Shown in pieces: positions 17,509 through 26,852 of a DNA stretch of 64,000 nucleotides (the first letter of the stretch is position 1; the number at the start of each line of letters is the position of its first letter). Where the stretch lies: positions 1,069,001 through 1,133,000 of the forward strand of contig NC_016047.1 of NCBI RefSeq assembly GCF_000227465.1. Reading direction: 5' to 3'. Source of the DNA: Bacillus spizizenii TU-B-10 (GTDB lineage: Bacteria > Bacillota > Bacilli > Bacillales > Bacillaceae). Position numbers and translations under genes: made by a program. The notes beneath the pieces are model-generated. The model made no database searches. It saw nothing but the letters and a program-made list of their open reading frames with translations, and was not told where the DNA came from.

Positions 17509-17536
17509 GAAAAGCCCATTTCAGGGCTTTTTTTTA
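17509..17536 (+). terminator. Terminator after yhbH
   Basis: AAAAGCCC and GGGCTTTTTTTT form a short stem with a strong T run. Confidence 0.75.
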
Positions 17537-17595
17537 TTTAATAAAAGTAAGAAAGCGGTTGCGAAAAAAATACGAGAAAAAAAGAGATTTTTCCT

Positions 17596-17624
17596 TTGAC
17601 AAATCTTCTTTCATTTATTAATAT
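17596..17624 (+). promoter_or_regulatory. Promoter of the yhbI-yhbJ-yhcABC operon
   Basis: TTGACA (17596-17601), a 17-base spacer and TAATAT (17619-17624) are near consensus for SigA. Such a strong promoter suggests control by repression, plausibly by the MarR protein encoded first. Confidence 0.75.
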
Positions 17625-17666
17625 TTTATCTTGTGAACTATTATTGAGGAATGAGGTGAAAAGGAG

Positions 17667-18131
17667 TTGACTGAATCAGAACGTGCTTTGCTCACTTTTG
17701 AACAGCTCTTTGATACGTCTCGGGCTATCTATAAAAAGCAGAAGAAGATATTGGAGATTGTACTTGAGCCTTTTGATATTACAGTCCTTCAATATTTACT
17801 GATGTTTAAAATTCATCAAAGCGGAAGCACGCCGCTCAGTAAGCTGGCCATGTCTCTTGATCTTAAGCCTGCTTCTGTGACCCGGATGACCGATATCCTG
17901 TATAACCGGCAATTGATGAATCGATATGACAGTCCGGCTGACCGCCGTATCGTAATGATTCAGTTAACCGAAGAGGGGGAAGAACTTTTACAGAAAGCCG
18001 CTGTGAAATACGCAAAAATGGGCGCGAGCCTGTATCAGGAGCTTGACACGTCTCAGCTTCAATATTTGCGCAAGCTTGCTGGGAGCTTATCGAAGCTCGC
18101 TGAAGGCTGTTCAGAAAAAAGCGGTAATTGA
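17667..18131 (+). CDS. yhbI: MarR-family regulator YhbI
   Basis: 154 residues with the winged helix-turn-helix of the MarR family: LSKLAMSLDLKPASVTRMTD is the recognition region and DRRIVMIQLTEEGEELL the wing. The flanking helices provide the dimer interface. TTG 17667 is used, with GAGGTG eight bases upstream. It heads an operon with a HlyD-type adaptor and a 14-helix exporter, so it most likely represses the operon until a toxic compound binds. Ligand and operator are not identifiable from sequence. Confidence 0.88.
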   Translation: MTESERALLTFEQLFDTSRAIYKKQKKILEIVLEPFDITVLQYLLMFKIHQSGSTPLSKLAMSLDLKPASVTRMTDILYNRQLMNRYDSPADRRIVMIQLTEEGEELLQKAAVKYAKMGASLYQELDTSQLQYLRKLAGSLSKLAEGCSEKSGN

Positions 18132-18200
18132 AAACTTCCCACATATTTTCACCATCTTTCCACAAAATGATAGAGGATGAAACGAAAGGAGAAAAACAAA

Positions 18201-18833
18201 ATGAACAGAGGACGTTTAATTCTGACCAACATTATCGGTTTGATTGTTGTTCTTGCAATTATAGGCGGAGGTGCTTACTACTATTATCAAAGCACAAACT
18301 ACGTAAAAACAGATGAAGCAAAAGTAGCCGGCGATATGGCTGCTATTACAGCTCCAGCAGCAGGTAAAGTATCTGACTGGGATCTTGAAGAAGGAAAAAC
18401 AGTGAAAAAAGGCGACACAGTTGCAAAAATCAAAGGTGAACAAACTGTTGACGTAAAATCCATTATGGATGGAACAATTGTGAAAAACGAAGTGAAAAAC
18501 GGACAAACCGTACAAGCTGGTACAACAATTGCACAAACGATTGACATGGACAACCTATACATCACAGCAAACATTAAAGAAACAGATATTGCGGATATTG
18601 AAGTAGGAAATAGTGTAGACGTAGTAGTGGACGGAGATCCTGATACAACTTTTGACGGTACTGTAGAAGAAATTGGCTATGCGACTAACTCAACTTTTGA
18701 TATGCTTCCATCTACGAATTCAAGCGGAAACTACACAAAAGTAACACAAAAAATTCCTGTTAAAATTTCAATCAAAAACCCATCTGATAAGGTGCTTCCT
18801 GGTATGAATGCATCTGTTAAGATTTCTGAGTAA
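18201..18833 (+). CDS. yhbJ: HlyD/EmrA-like membrane fusion protein YhbJ
   Basis: 210 residues: one N-terminal membrane anchor, then a lipoyl/biotinyl-like half (VSDWDLEEGKTVKKGD and IVKNEVKNGQTVQAG) and a beta-barrel. It is short because the coiled-coil hairpin is nearly absent, as usual in Gram-positive forms. It would work outside the membrane with the YhcA exporter. ATG 18201 follows GAAAGGAG. It lies between the regulator yhbI and yhcA, consistent with an EmrAB-like efflux system. Confidence 0.88.
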   Translation: MNRGRLILTNIIGLIVVLAIIGGGAYYYYQSTNYVKTDEAKVAGDMAAITAPAAGKVSDWDLEEGKTVKKGDTVAKIKGEQTVDVKSIMDGTIVKNEVKNGQTVQAGTTIAQTIDMDNLYITANIKETDIADIEVGNSVDVVVDGDPDTTFDGTVEEIGYATNSTFDMLPSTNSSGNYTKVTQKIPVKISIKNPSDKVLPGMNASVKISE

Positions 18834-18873
18834 AACAGATCAGTCATCACACCATGAAAGGAGGTTGTCTTAG

Positions 18874-20472
18874 ATGGCTACAGGCAAAGAAAAAAATGCA
18901 AAAAGCCCTATGTCATTGCTAATTGTGCTAATGGCGGGTTTATTTCTGGCAATTCTAAACCAAACACTGCTTAACGTTGCAATGCCGCACTTAATGACTG
19001 AATTTGGCGTAAGTGCAACGACGATTCAGTGGCTCACAACAGGTTACATGCTTGTTAACGGTGTCTTGATTCCGTTATCTGCGTTCCTGATTACGCGCTT
19101 TGGTCAACGGAGTCTCTTCCTCGTTGCCATGTTCTGTTTTACGCTCGGTACGTTAGTCTGCGGTATCGCACCTAACTTCTCTACCATGCTGATCGGCCGT
19201 TTGATCCAGGCTGTAGGCGGAGGTATCTTGCAGCCGCTCGTTATGACAACCATTCTGTTTATCTTCCCTCCTGAAAGCAGGGGGAAAGGAATGGGGATTT
19301 TCGGACTTGCAATGATGTTTGCTCCTGCGGTCGGCCCGACTCTTTCTGGGTGGATCATTGAGAATTATACATGGCGCATTATGTTTTACGGCCTTGTGCC
19401 GATCGGTGCCATTATTATTATTGTGGCTTTCTTCATCTTTAAAAACATGGTGGAACCGCAAAAAATCAAACTCGATACTCTCGGAGCGATTCTTTCTATT
19501 GTCGGTTTCGCATCTCTGCTATACGGTGTCAGTGAAGCCGGCTCTGACGGCTGGACTGATCCTATTGTATTATCAACAGTGATTATCGGCGTCATCGCAA
19601 TTATTGCGTTTGTTGTTCAGCAATTGCGCCATGATGATCCGATGCTTGATTTCAGAGTGTTTAAATATGACATTTTCTCACTCTCGAGTGTCATTAATAT
19701 CATTATTACAGTGGCACTTTACACTGGTATGTTCCTGTTACCGATCTATCTGCAAAACCTGGTCGGCTTTACGGCGCTTCAATCCGGTCTGCTTCTGCTT
19801 CCAGGTGCGATCGTTATGCTGATTATGTCACCGATCTCAGGTATTTTGTTCGATAAATTCGGACCGAGACCGCTTGCGATTATTGGGCTTCTCGTGACAG
19901 TGGTAACAACATATCAATATACGCAATTAACAATTGATACACCATATACGCACATCATGCTGATCTACTCAATTCGTGCATTTGGTATGTCTCTCTTAAT
20001 GATGCCAGTCATGACAGCTGGGATGAACCAGCTTCCAGCCCGTCTGAACAGTCACGGAACGGCGATGAGCAACACGCTTCGCCAAATCAGTGGATCAATT
20101 GGTACAAGCTTAATTACGACGATTTATACAAACCGTACGACATTCCATTATTCACAAATTGCAGATAAAACAAGCACGGCGGACCCGAACTTCCTCCATG
20201 CATTCCAAAATGCAGTTTCGAATTTAATGGTGAATATGAATGTACCTTATGAAACAGCGAAAACGTATGTTTACACTCATATTTATAAACACGCGTCACT
20301 CGATTCAAACGTCATGGGGATTAATGACGCCTTTATGTGGGCAACATTATTCTGCGTAGCAGGATTAATTTTAAGTATCTTCCTGCGTGACGTCAGAAAA
20401 GATAAATTGCGTAAGAAGAAAAAAGAGGAGCTTTCATTACTTCCTGCTCCAAAAGAAGCTAAGGAATCTTAA
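18874..20472 (+). CDS. yhcA: MFS drug:H+ antiporter of the DHA2 (EmrB) type, YhcA
   Basis: 532 residues with about 14 transmembrane helices, which defines the DHA2 group. Motifs include LNQTLLNVAMPHL in helix 1, a motif-A-type loop ITRFGQRSLFL, and the antiporter motif C region around MMFAPAVGPTLSG. GAAAGGAGG precedes the ATG. The product probably expels lipophilic toxic compounds using the proton gradient, with YhbJ as adaptor; its substrate is unknown. The C-terminus ends in a lysine-rich cytosolic tail. Confidence 0.9.
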   Translation: MATGKEKNAKSPMSLLIVLMAGLFLAILNQTLLNVAMPHLMTEFGVSATTIQWLTTGYMLVNGVLIPLSAFLITRFGQRSLFLVAMFCFTLGTLVCGIAPNFSTMLIGRLIQAVGGGILQPLVMTTILFIFPPESRGKGMGIFGLAMMFAPAVGPTLSGWIIENYTWRIMFYGLVPIGAIIIIVAFFIFKNMVEPQKIKLDTLGAILSIVGFASLLYGVSEAGSDGWTDPIVLSTVIIGVIAIIAFVVQQLRHDDPMLDFRVFKYDIFSLSSVINIIITVALYTGMFLLPIYLQNLVGFTALQSGLLLLPGAIVMLIMSPISGILFDKFGPRPLAIIGLLVTVVTTYQYTQLTIDTPYTHIMLIYSIRAFGMSLLMMPVMTAGMNQLPARLNSHGTAMSNTLRQISGSIGTSLITTIYTNRTTFHYSQIADKTSTADPNFLHAFQNAVSNLMVNMNVPYETAKTYVYTHIYKHASLDSNVMGINDAFMWATLFCVAGLILSIFLRDVRKDKLRKKKKEELSLLPAPKEAKES

Positions 20473-20494
20473 TCTGTACAGGGAGGTTTCCTGA

Positions 20495-21025
20495 ATGAAA
20501 ATTTATGTAGTGTATGATAGTGAAGGCGAACATACTAAGGTGCTTGCAGAAGCGATTGCTGAAGGCGCGAGAGAAAACGAGGCGGCTGAGGTATTGATTG
20601 ACCATGTCGATCAAGCAGATATCCGCAAGCTGAAAGATATGGATGCGATTATCTGGGGATGCCCAGGGCATTTCGGAACAATCAGCTCCGGTCTTAAAGC
20701 TTGGATAGACAGGCTTGGCTACTTGTGGGCTGAAGGCGAGCTGATCAACAAAGTCGGCGCTGTTTTCTGCACAACGGCAACAACACACGGCGGTTTGGAA
20801 ATGACAATGCACAACTTAATCACGCCGATGTTCCACCAAGGCATGATCGTTGTCGGTCTGCCTGGCAACGTGCCAGAAAACGCACTGTACGGCTCTTATT
20901 ACGGAGCAGGCGTCACTTGTCCGGTTGACAGTGATGAGTTAATGTCTGAGGAAGGTATTCAGCTTGGACGCGCCTTAGGAAGACGCGTCAGCCAAGTCAC
21001 AGGAAACCTAACAGCAGGACAGTAA
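20495..21025 (+). CDS. yhcB: WrbA-like flavodoxin-fold quinone reductase YhcB
   Basis: 176 residues with a flavodoxin-like fold. The FMN phosphate loop begins [15 protein letters not shown], and [15 protein letters not shown] and TTHGGLEMT match NAD(P)H:quinone oxidoreductases of the WrbA group. It follows yhcA by 22 bases behind AGGGAGG. Placed with an efflux pump, it probably detoxifies quinone-like compounds by two-electron reduction, which suggests the operon answers electrophiles or quinones (inference). Confidence 0.85.
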   Translation: MKIYVVYDSEGEHTKVLAEAIAEGARENEAAEVLIDHVDQADIRKLKDMDAIIWGCPGHFGTISSGLKAWIDRLGYLWAEGELINKVGAVFCTTATTHGGLEMTMHNLITPMFHQGMIVVGLPGNVPENALYGSYYGAGVTCPVDSDELMSEEGIQLGRALGRRVSQVTGNLTAGQ

Positions 21026-21037
21026 GGAGAGGTTGAA

Positions 21038-21412
21038 ATGGCCATTATTATAGCAATTATTGCTGCTGTCATTGTCATTGCGGGCCTTATTACATTTAAC
21101 GTCCGCAACGCCTCTCCTGGACCCGAGAAGCAAGAAGCAACCGAAAGAATCGCCCCTCCAGAAGAGGAAAAAAACGAAGCGCAATACCCAGCTGAAGCAA
21201 GGGCTGCCGAGCATACGCCATCCGTTGTAAAAAACGATTCTCCAAAAGAGAAACGAGAAACAATGGGTGATGATATTTACAGGCAGGCGCTGCAAAAGTT
21301 TAAGCATTCTGATGAAGATCAGGCAGAAGAAGAGGTCACTGAAGAAAGTGACAAAATGCAGGACCGCAGCTATCGTGATGCACTGCTCTCCATGAAAAAT
21401 AAGAAAAAGTAA
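21038..21412 (+). CDS. yhcC: Single-pass membrane protein YhcC
   Basis: 124 residues: one N-terminal transmembrane helix (AIIIAIIAAVIVIAGLI), then a highly charged, Pro/Glu-rich, probably disordered cytosolic region. DDIYRQALQKF and the later RSYRDALLSMKNKKK are two similar short motifs, separated by an acidic stretch. No known domain is present. It is last in the yhbI-yhcC operon and is followed by a strong terminator. A scaffold or accessory role for the efflux system is possible but unsupported by direct evidence. Confidence 0.75.
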   Translation: MAIIIAIIAAVIVIAGLITFNVRNASPGPEKQEATERIAPPEEEKNEAQYPAEARAAEHTPSVVKNDSPKEKRETMGDDIYRQALQKFKHSDEDQAEEEVTEESDKMQDRSYRDALLSMKNKKK

Positions 21413-21414
21413 TC

Positions 21415-21459
21415 AAAAAGGCAAATCCGTTTACTCATGGCGGATTTGCCTTTTTTTTT
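21415..21459 (+). terminator. Terminator after yhcC
   Basis: AAAAAGGCAAATCCG and CGGATTTGCCTTTTT form a long stem with nine Ts. Confidence 0.9.
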
Positions 21460-21511
21460 GTTGTTTATATGTATGAAATATATTTTTTATCAAATAAATC
21501 CATGGAATATG

Positions 21512-21553
21512 TTGTATAAGGGTTTGATCTAGTGTACTATGTTACTCATACAC
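21512..21553 (+). promoter_or_regulatory. yhcEFGHI promoter with inverted-repeat operator
   Basis: TTGTAT (21512-21517), 17 bases, TACTAT (21535-21540). The inverted repeat GTGTA-n12-TACAC (21532-21553) covers the -10 and start point. It is a likely site for the GntR-type regulator YhcF. A 16-codon ORF upstream (21469-21519) has no ribosome site. Confidence 0.55.
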
Positions 21554-21579
21554 CGAGGATTCTTCCGGGAGGTAAAGAC

Positions 21580-22341
21580 ATGGACTCTTTTTTAGGTTTG
21601 TTAAAGAAAGATATCAAGCTTTCAAGAATGTGGCTGCTAGTATGGATATGCGGAATCATTTTCTTATTGGGAACAGGCCATATTATAGCTTCTCGCACGA
21701 AAGAGCCTCTAGTCATTTTTGGTTTCTTTGTTGCAGTTGCTTTTTTTCTGCTTTTCCTATCTCCTGTTTTTGTGTTTTATCATCTTCGCAAAGAAGGGAA
21801 ATCACAGCTTTGGCTGTACAATCCAAATGGCGGCTTCTGGCTGTTTTCTTCTAAATTGGCAGCATCTTTGCTCTATCAATTTCTGATTCAATTGGCATTA
21901 ACGGCTTACGGTATTTGGATTTATCATATGCTCTCTGTAAATAATCTGCTGGAGCATCAAGTTGATATAACTAGTACAGCTACTTTGTTGAATATGTATG
22001 GGCTTATTTCTTCGTTAGATATGTCAGTAACAGTCATTGTGTTTTGGACTGTTTTTCACTCTCTCAGGAATTGGCGCGGAATGCGGTGGGCTGCGATGGT
22101 TCTGTTGGTCGCAGTGTGGTTCTTCTTCGATGAATACATCATAAGCCCTTTGGTTGAATCTCAAAAGCATTTCTGGCCGGTAACAGTCTATTGCAATTTT
22201 GAATTCCACTTCCACAACGTTTGGAGATTGGAATTAAAACCTATACATCTGTCTGTACTAGGGTTTCCTATTGCTATAATCATCACGGTCTTGCTGCTCA
22301 TCATGGCTTCAAAACTGCTTGATCGTAAAGTAGAGGTGTGA
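21580..22341 (+). CDS. yhcE: Membrane protein YhcE, ABC exporter subunit candidate
   Basis: 253 residues with six predicted membrane helices and short loops, like an ABC-2-type permease. ATG 21580 follows GGGAGG; the frame extends upstream to 21532 without a ribosome site. Its stop lies three bases before the start of the regulator yhcF. In the YtrA-like operon architecture such a gene encodes a membrane component or sensor that works with the ATPases downstream. No substrate can be inferred. Confidence 0.8.
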   Translation: MDSFLGLLKKDIKLSRMWLLVWICGIIFLLGTGHIIASRTKEPLVIFGFFVAVAFFLLFLSPVFVFYHLRKEGKSQLWLYNPNGGFWLFSSKLAASLLYQFLIQLALTAYGIWIYHMLSVNNLLEHQVDITSTATLLNMYGLISSLDMSVTVIVFWTVFHSLRNWRGMRWAAMVLLVAVWFFFDEYIISPLVESQKHFWPVTVYCNFEFHFHNVWRLELKPIHLSVLGFPIAIIITVLLLIMASKLLDRKVEV

Positions 22342-22343
22342 AT

Positions 22344-22709
22344 ATGGACAATCATTTCCAATCCTCGAAACCGATTTATCTGCAAATCGCAGATCAGATC
22401 TTTTATCGGCTGGTCAGGAAGGAGTTGCTCCCAGGAGACAAGCTTCCTTCTGTAAGAGAAATGGCGATTCAAACCAAGGTAAATCCCAATACAATTCAAA
22501 GAACATACAGTGAGATGGAAAGGCTGGGTATTGTGGAGACAAGAAGAGGTCAAGGCACATTTATTGCGGAGAAAGCAGAAATCGTAGATGAGCTGAAGGA
22601 CAGGCTGACACGGGAAGTACTGGAAGGCTTTGTGAAGCAAATGACAGAGCTGGGGCTAACGAAAGAGGAAATGGTAGAAAGGATTAAAACATTCACTGAG
22701 GGGAGCTAA
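22344..22709 (+). CDS. yhcF: GntR-family (YtrA-type) regulator YhcF
   Basis: 121 residues: a winged helix ([40 protein letters not shown]) followed by a short helical tail of about 45 residues. The absence of a large ligand domain is typical of the YtrA subfamily, which usually controls ABC-transporter operons. ATG 22344 sits behind AGAGGTG; the GTG at 22338 belongs to that ribosome site. It stops one base before yhcG. It probably represses its own operon at the inverted repeat near 21532-21553. Confidence 0.88.
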   Translation: MDNHFQSSKPIYLQIADQIFYRLVRKELLPGDKLPSVREMAIQTKVNPNTIQRTYSEMERLGIVETRRGQGTFIAEKAEIVDELKDRLTREVLEGFVKQMTELGLTKEEMVERIKTFTEGS

Positions 22710-22710
22710 A

Positions 22711-23409
22711 ATGGAAATCAACTTAGAACATGTATCAAAAAAATACGGCCGCCACACCGCCGTCAATGATGTATCGATCACCTTATCATCCGGACGAATT
22801 TATGGACTGATCGGACCGAACGGCAGCGGCAAGTCAACAACCTTAAAAATGATGGCTGGCCTTCTCTTTCCTACTTCAGGATTCGTAAAAGCGGATGAAA
22901 AGCTGGTTACGAGAGATATGGTGCGTCAAACGGCTTATCTTACAGAGCTTGATATGTTTTATCCGCACTTCACTGTAAAGGATATGGTGAATTTTTATCA
23001 GTCACAATTTCCTGATTTTCAAACAGAACAAGCTTATAAGCTGTTGAATGAGATGCAGCTTGATCCGGAAAAAAAGATCAAAAAGTTATCAAAAGGAAAT
23101 CGGGGAAGGCTGAAAATCGTCCTTGCTTTAGCAAGACGGGCATCTGTCATCTTGCTTGATGAACCTTTTTCCGGGCTTGATCCGATGGTCAGGGACTCCA
23201 TCGTAAACAGCCTGGTGTCATACATTGATTTTGAGCAGCAGATTGTCGTGATCGCAACGCATGAGATTGATGAAATTGAAACTTTGCTAGACGAAGTAAT
23301 CATACTTGCAAATGGAGAAAAAGTTGCTCAGCGTGATGTGGAAGATATTCGTGAGCAGGAAGGCATGTCTGTATTGCAATGGTTTAAATCAAAAATGGAA
23401 GTTTGCTAG
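22711..23409 (+). CDS. yhcG: ABC transporter ATPase YhcG
   Basis: 232 residues with Walker [10 protein letters not shown] and Walker [13 protein letters not shown]. The signature motif is degenerate: LSKGNRGR replaces LSGGQ. The switch histidine in ATHEIDEIE is present. A degenerate signature next to a normal one (YhcH) suggests an asymmetric pair with one weak ATP site. It follows yhcF by one base and precedes yhcH by 12. Probably exports something outward, as in other YtrA-type systems; the substrate is unknown. Confidence 0.87.
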   Translation: MEINLEHVSKKYGRHTAVNDVSITLSSGRIYGLIGPNGSGKSTTLKMMAGLLFPTSGFVKADEKLVTRDMVRQTAYLTELDMFYPHFTVKDMVNFYQSQFPDFQTEQAYKLLNEMQLDPEKKIKKLSKGNRGRLKIVLALARRASVILLDEPFSGLDPMVRDSIVNSLVSYIDFEQQIVVIATHEIDEIETLLDEVIILANGEKVAQRDVEDIREQEGMSVLQWFKSKMEVC

Positions 23410-23421
23410 AGGAGGAATTCG

Positions 23422-24339
23422 ATGAAAACAGTATTGGAATTGAAAAATGTAACAAAGAACATCAGAGGCCGAACGATCATTGATCATCTGAGTTTTTCGA
23501 TTCGTGAAGGCGAAGTATTCGGTTTTTTGGGGCCGAACGGAGCAGGTAAAACGACAACCATCCGGATGATGGTGGGGTTAATGAAGCTGTCAAAAGGTGA
23601 TGTGCTCATTTGCGGCCAATCAATTACGAAAGAGTATGCCAAGGCGATTAAGCATATTGGGGCTATTGTAGAGAATCCAGAGCTGTATAAATTTTTGAGC
23701 GGATATAAAAATCTCCAGCAGTACGCAAGGATGGTCAAGGGTGTCACGAGGGAAAAAATTGATGAAGTCGTTGAGCTGGTCGGTTTAACAGACAGAATCC
23801 ATGACAAGGTGAAAACGTATTCTCTTGGGATGAGACAGCGTCTTGGCTTGGCACAATGTCTTCTTCATGATCCGAAAGTGCTGATTTTGGATGAACCGAC
23901 AAACGGCCTTGATCCGGCGGGGATCAGGGAAATCAGAGATCACTTGAAGAAGTTGACGCGAGAAAAAGGAATGGCTGTCATCGTCTCAAGCCACCTGCTG
24001 TCAGAAATGGAACTGATGTGTGACCGAATTGCGATTCTGCAAAAAGGAAAGCTTATCGATATTCAAAATGTGAGAGATGAAATCACTGATGAGAACGATA
24101 CATATTTCTTTCAAGTTGAGCAGCCGAATGAAGCCGCTTCTGTTCTGAAGGAGTACAATTTGGTGAAGAAGGCAAATGGTGTAGAAGTCAAACTGGCTAA
24201 AGACGAAGTCCCTGCGGCTATTGAATTGCTGGTGATGCAGCAAGTCCGCATTTACGAAGTTAAAGTAGTGACAAAATCGTTAGAGGACCGTTTCTTGGAA
24301 ATAACAGGTGAAGCAAAAGAGGAGGTTCAACATGCTTAA
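23422..24339 (+). CDS. yhcH: ABC transporter ATPase YhcH
   Basis: 305 residues: a complete nucleotide-binding domain with Walker A GPNGAGKTT, signature YSLGMRQRL, Walker B VLILDEPTNGLD and SSHLLSEME, followed by the C-terminal extension common in BcrA/NatA-type exporters. AGGAGG precedes the ATG. Its last eight bases overlap the start of the permease gene yhcI, pointing to coupled translation. It likely forms the catalytic ATPase of the YhcGHI exporter. Confidence 0.9.
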   Translation: MKTVLELKNVTKNIRGRTIIDHLSFSIREGEVFGFLGPNGAGKTTTIRMMVGLMKLSKGDVLICGQSITKEYAKAIKHIGAIVENPELYKFLSGYKNLQQYARMVKGVTREKIDEVVELVGLTDRIHDKVKTYSLGMRQRLGLAQCLLHDPKVLILDEPTNGLDPAGIREIRDHLKKLTREKGMAVIVSSHLLSEMELMCDRIAILQKGKLIDIQNVRDEITDENDTYFFQVEQPNEAASVLKEYNLVKKANGVEVKLAKDEVPAAIELLVMQQVRIYEVKVVTKSLEDRFLEITGEAKEEVQHA

Positions 24340-25273
24340 TTTGATTTATAATGAGTGGATCAAAATTTTCAGCCGTGCCGGAACATGGGTGATGATCGGG
24401 ATTCTGGGATTAACAATGGTTGGATTTGCATTTCTGGCGAATCATTTTTCTGCTGGTGATTCAAATCTCCATTGGAAACAAGAACTCCAAGCGGAAAACA
24501 CCGTACTGAAGAAAGAAATCAAAGAAAATCCTTCACTGAAAGGTGAATATGAAGAAACAATCACACTTAACAACTATCGTATAGAGCATAACATCCCTGG
24601 TGACACAGGCTATACTGTATGGTCTTATGTAACGGATTCAGCAGGCTTTACAATCCTTACCGGGCTGTTTACCATTATTATCGCAGCCGGAATTGTCGCG
24701 AACGAATTTAATTGGGGAACCATAAAGCTATTAATGATCCGCCCGCTCAGCCGTTTTCAGATTTTGCTCTCCAAATATATTACAGTTCTCTTGTTTGGTT
24801 TCTTATTGCTGTTTATTTTATTTATAGGTTCTACTTTGCTGGGACTGATCTTTTTTGGGACAGGCGGTGACACTGCCGCGAATATTCATTTAATCTATAA
24901 GGATGGCCATGTCATTGAGCAAAACATGATGGGGCATTTGGCCACAACGTATCTTTCTGAATCCGTCGCGGCTTTAATGGTGGCGACGATGGCATTTATG
25001 CTGTCCGCTGTATTTAGAAACAGCTCTCTTGCAGTAGGGTTTTCCATCTTTTTGTTGGTAGCCGGTACGACTGCCACTGCATTTATTGCAGCGAAATTTG
25101 ACTGGGCGAAGTATATATTGTTTGCTAATGTAAATTTGTCTCAGTATGTAGATGGCACACCGTTAATAAAAGGGATGACTATGACGTTCTCTATCAACAT
25201 GCTGGTGATCTACTTTATCATCTTCCTGTTGCTTGCTTTCGGAATCTTCATGAAACGGGATATTGCAAACTAA
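24332..25273 (+). CDS. yhcI: ABC-2-type permease YhcI
   Basis: 313 residues with six membrane helices and a large extracellular loop (about residues 45-105) between the first two. This is the ABC-2 layout of antibiotic and Na+ exporters, including the EFNWGTIKLLMIRPLSR coupling-helix region. ATG 24332 lies behind AGAGGAGG, inside the end of yhcH. It closes the yhcEFGHI operon, before a strong terminator. Confidence 0.88.
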   Translation: MLNLIYNEWIKIFSRAGTWVMIGILGLTMVGFAFLANHFSAGDSNLHWKQELQAENTVLKKEIKENPSLKGEYEETITLNNYRIEHNIPGDTGYTVWSYVTDSAGFTILTGLFTIIIAAGIVANEFNWGTIKLLMIRPLSRFQILLSKYITVLLFGFLLLFILFIGSTLLGLIFFGTGGDTAANIHLIYKDGHVIEQNMMGHLATTYLSESVAALMVATMAFMLSAVFRNSSLAVGFSIFLLVAGTTATAFIAAKFDWAKYILFANVNLSQYVDGTPLIKGMTMTFSINMLVIYFIIFLLLAFGIFMKRDIAN

Positions 25274-25275
25274 TG

Positions 25276-25312
25276 AAAAAAAGCTGTTTTGCTTATGCAA
25301 AACAGCTTTTTT
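25276..25312 (+). terminator. Terminator after yhcI
   Basis: AAAAAGCTGTTTTGC and GCAAAACAGCTTTTTT form a long stem with a T run. Confidence 0.9.
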
Positions 25313-25320
25313 ATCGAAAT

Positions 25321-25350
25321 AAAAACTGCAGGTTTGCACCTGCAGTTTTT
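25321..25350 (-). terminator. Terminator after cspB
   Basis: AAAAACTGCAGG and CCTGCAGTTTTT form a stem; the T run on the minus strand ends cspB transcripts. Confidence 0.85.
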
Positions 25351-25365
25351 CATATCAATTTATGC

Positions 25366-25725
<360 letters not shown>

Positions 25726-26005
25726 GCTAAATGAAACTTTTTTCGGAAAATACCATATTTATTTTTCAATTTGATATTTATTTACGGAAATTCATCTGTT
25801 TTCTCGATATGTGATCATACGTTTGCCTTAGTATTCCTTCTTTTCGGGAAGACAATGTAATAGGAATTGACAACCTTATTGGATATGAGTAAGGTAAAAG
25901 TTAATCAATATTACAAATGACAACGTTTATCAACTAAGAGAGCGTATGATTTTTATGTCTGATATTGCTTGCATGCTCTAATACATAGATAGGAGTATGG
26001 TCACA

Positions 26006-26836
26006 ATGAAAAAGTGGCTTATATGCAGTTTCGTTGTTGTTCTTCTCGTTTCATTTACAGCATGCTCACCGTCAGCAGAACATGAAACGATAAAAATCGG
26101 AATTGCTGAGTCTGACGAGGCAATATGGAACTATATTGCTAAAAAAGCTGAAGAAGCAGGGCTGGATATTCAGCTGATACCTTTTTCTGATTATGCGGAG
26201 TCTGATATCGCGCTTGCTAACAAAGAAATTGATGCCAACGCCTTTCAAAACATTTCATTTTTTCAGTCGTTCACTCAAAAATACAAACTTAAGCTGGAAC
26301 CGCTCGGTACGACATACATAACGCCTATGGGCATTTATTCAAAACGGTATAACCGATTCCAAGATATACCACGAGGAGCTGTCGTTTCTGTACCGGATAA
26401 AGCACTCGATTTTGGCAGGGCGCTTACGGTGCTTAAGGAGGCAGGGTTGCTAACGTTGAAAAACGGATTTAACGGAACAGGTTCAGTCGATATGATTAAA
26501 GATAATCCGAGGCACCTGAAATTAAAAGCCGTCCGGCAACAGGATGTAGCGAGCGGCACCGACGTGTTTGTCATGAAACCGTCTGAAGCAAAAAAAGCGG
26601 GACTGAACCCGGAAAAACATGCCATAAAGAGCGGTGGACTAATGTCTAAGGAAGAGATGAATTTGATTGTTGTCAGAGCGGAGGACCAAGATCGGGAAGC
26701 GCTGCAAACCATTCTTGAGCTCTATCAAGCTGATGATACAGCGGCATTTATAGAAAAAGAATATCAGGGGGATCTTGTCCCGGCTTTTCTGCCTTTGAAA
26801 CGTCTTTCAGATTGGAAGAATGAATTCGAACATTGA
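26006..26836 (+). CDS. yhcJ: Orphan NlpA/MetQ-type substrate-binding lipoprotein YhcJ
   Basis: 276 residues with a lipoprotein signal (VSFTACS lipobox) and the fold of the NlpA/MetQ methionine-binding family: IKIGIAESDEAIWNYIAKKA, ANAFQNISFFQSF (where MetQ has NAFQHxPFL) and FVMKPSEAKKAGL. ATG 26006 is used because TAGGAG lies ten bases upstream. No ATPase or permease gene is nearby, so it must borrow a transporter or act as a scavenger or sensor. The ligand is probably methionine or a related amino acid (inference). It ends in a terminator that overlaps its last codons. Confidence 0.82.
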   Translation: MKKWLICSFVVVLLVSFTACSPSAEHETIKIGIAESDEAIWNYIAKKAEEAGLDIQLIPFSDYAESDIALANKEIDANAFQNISFFQSFTQKYKLKLEPLGTTYITPMGIYSKRYNRFQDIPRGAVVSVPDKALDFGRALTVLKEAGLLTLKNGFNGTGSVDMIKDNPRHLKLKAVRQQDVASGTDVFVMKPSEAKKAGLNPEKHAIKSGGLMSKEEMNLIVVRAEDQDREALQTILELYQADDTAAFIEKEYQGDLVPAFLPLKRLSDWKNEFEH

Positions 26837-26852
26837 ATTCATTCTTTTTTTT
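26818..26852 (+). terminator. Terminator at the end of yhcJ
   Basis: GAATGAATTC and GAATTCATTC form a stem followed by eight Ts. It includes the yhcJ stop and the 3' end of convergent dgcK. Confidence 0.8.

Noticed and set aside
21469..21519. 16-codon ORF upstream of yhcE, at the place of yhcD in strain 168
   Set aside because: No ribosome site, it overlaps the candidate promoter, and it is far shorter than the 51 residues recalled for YhcD.
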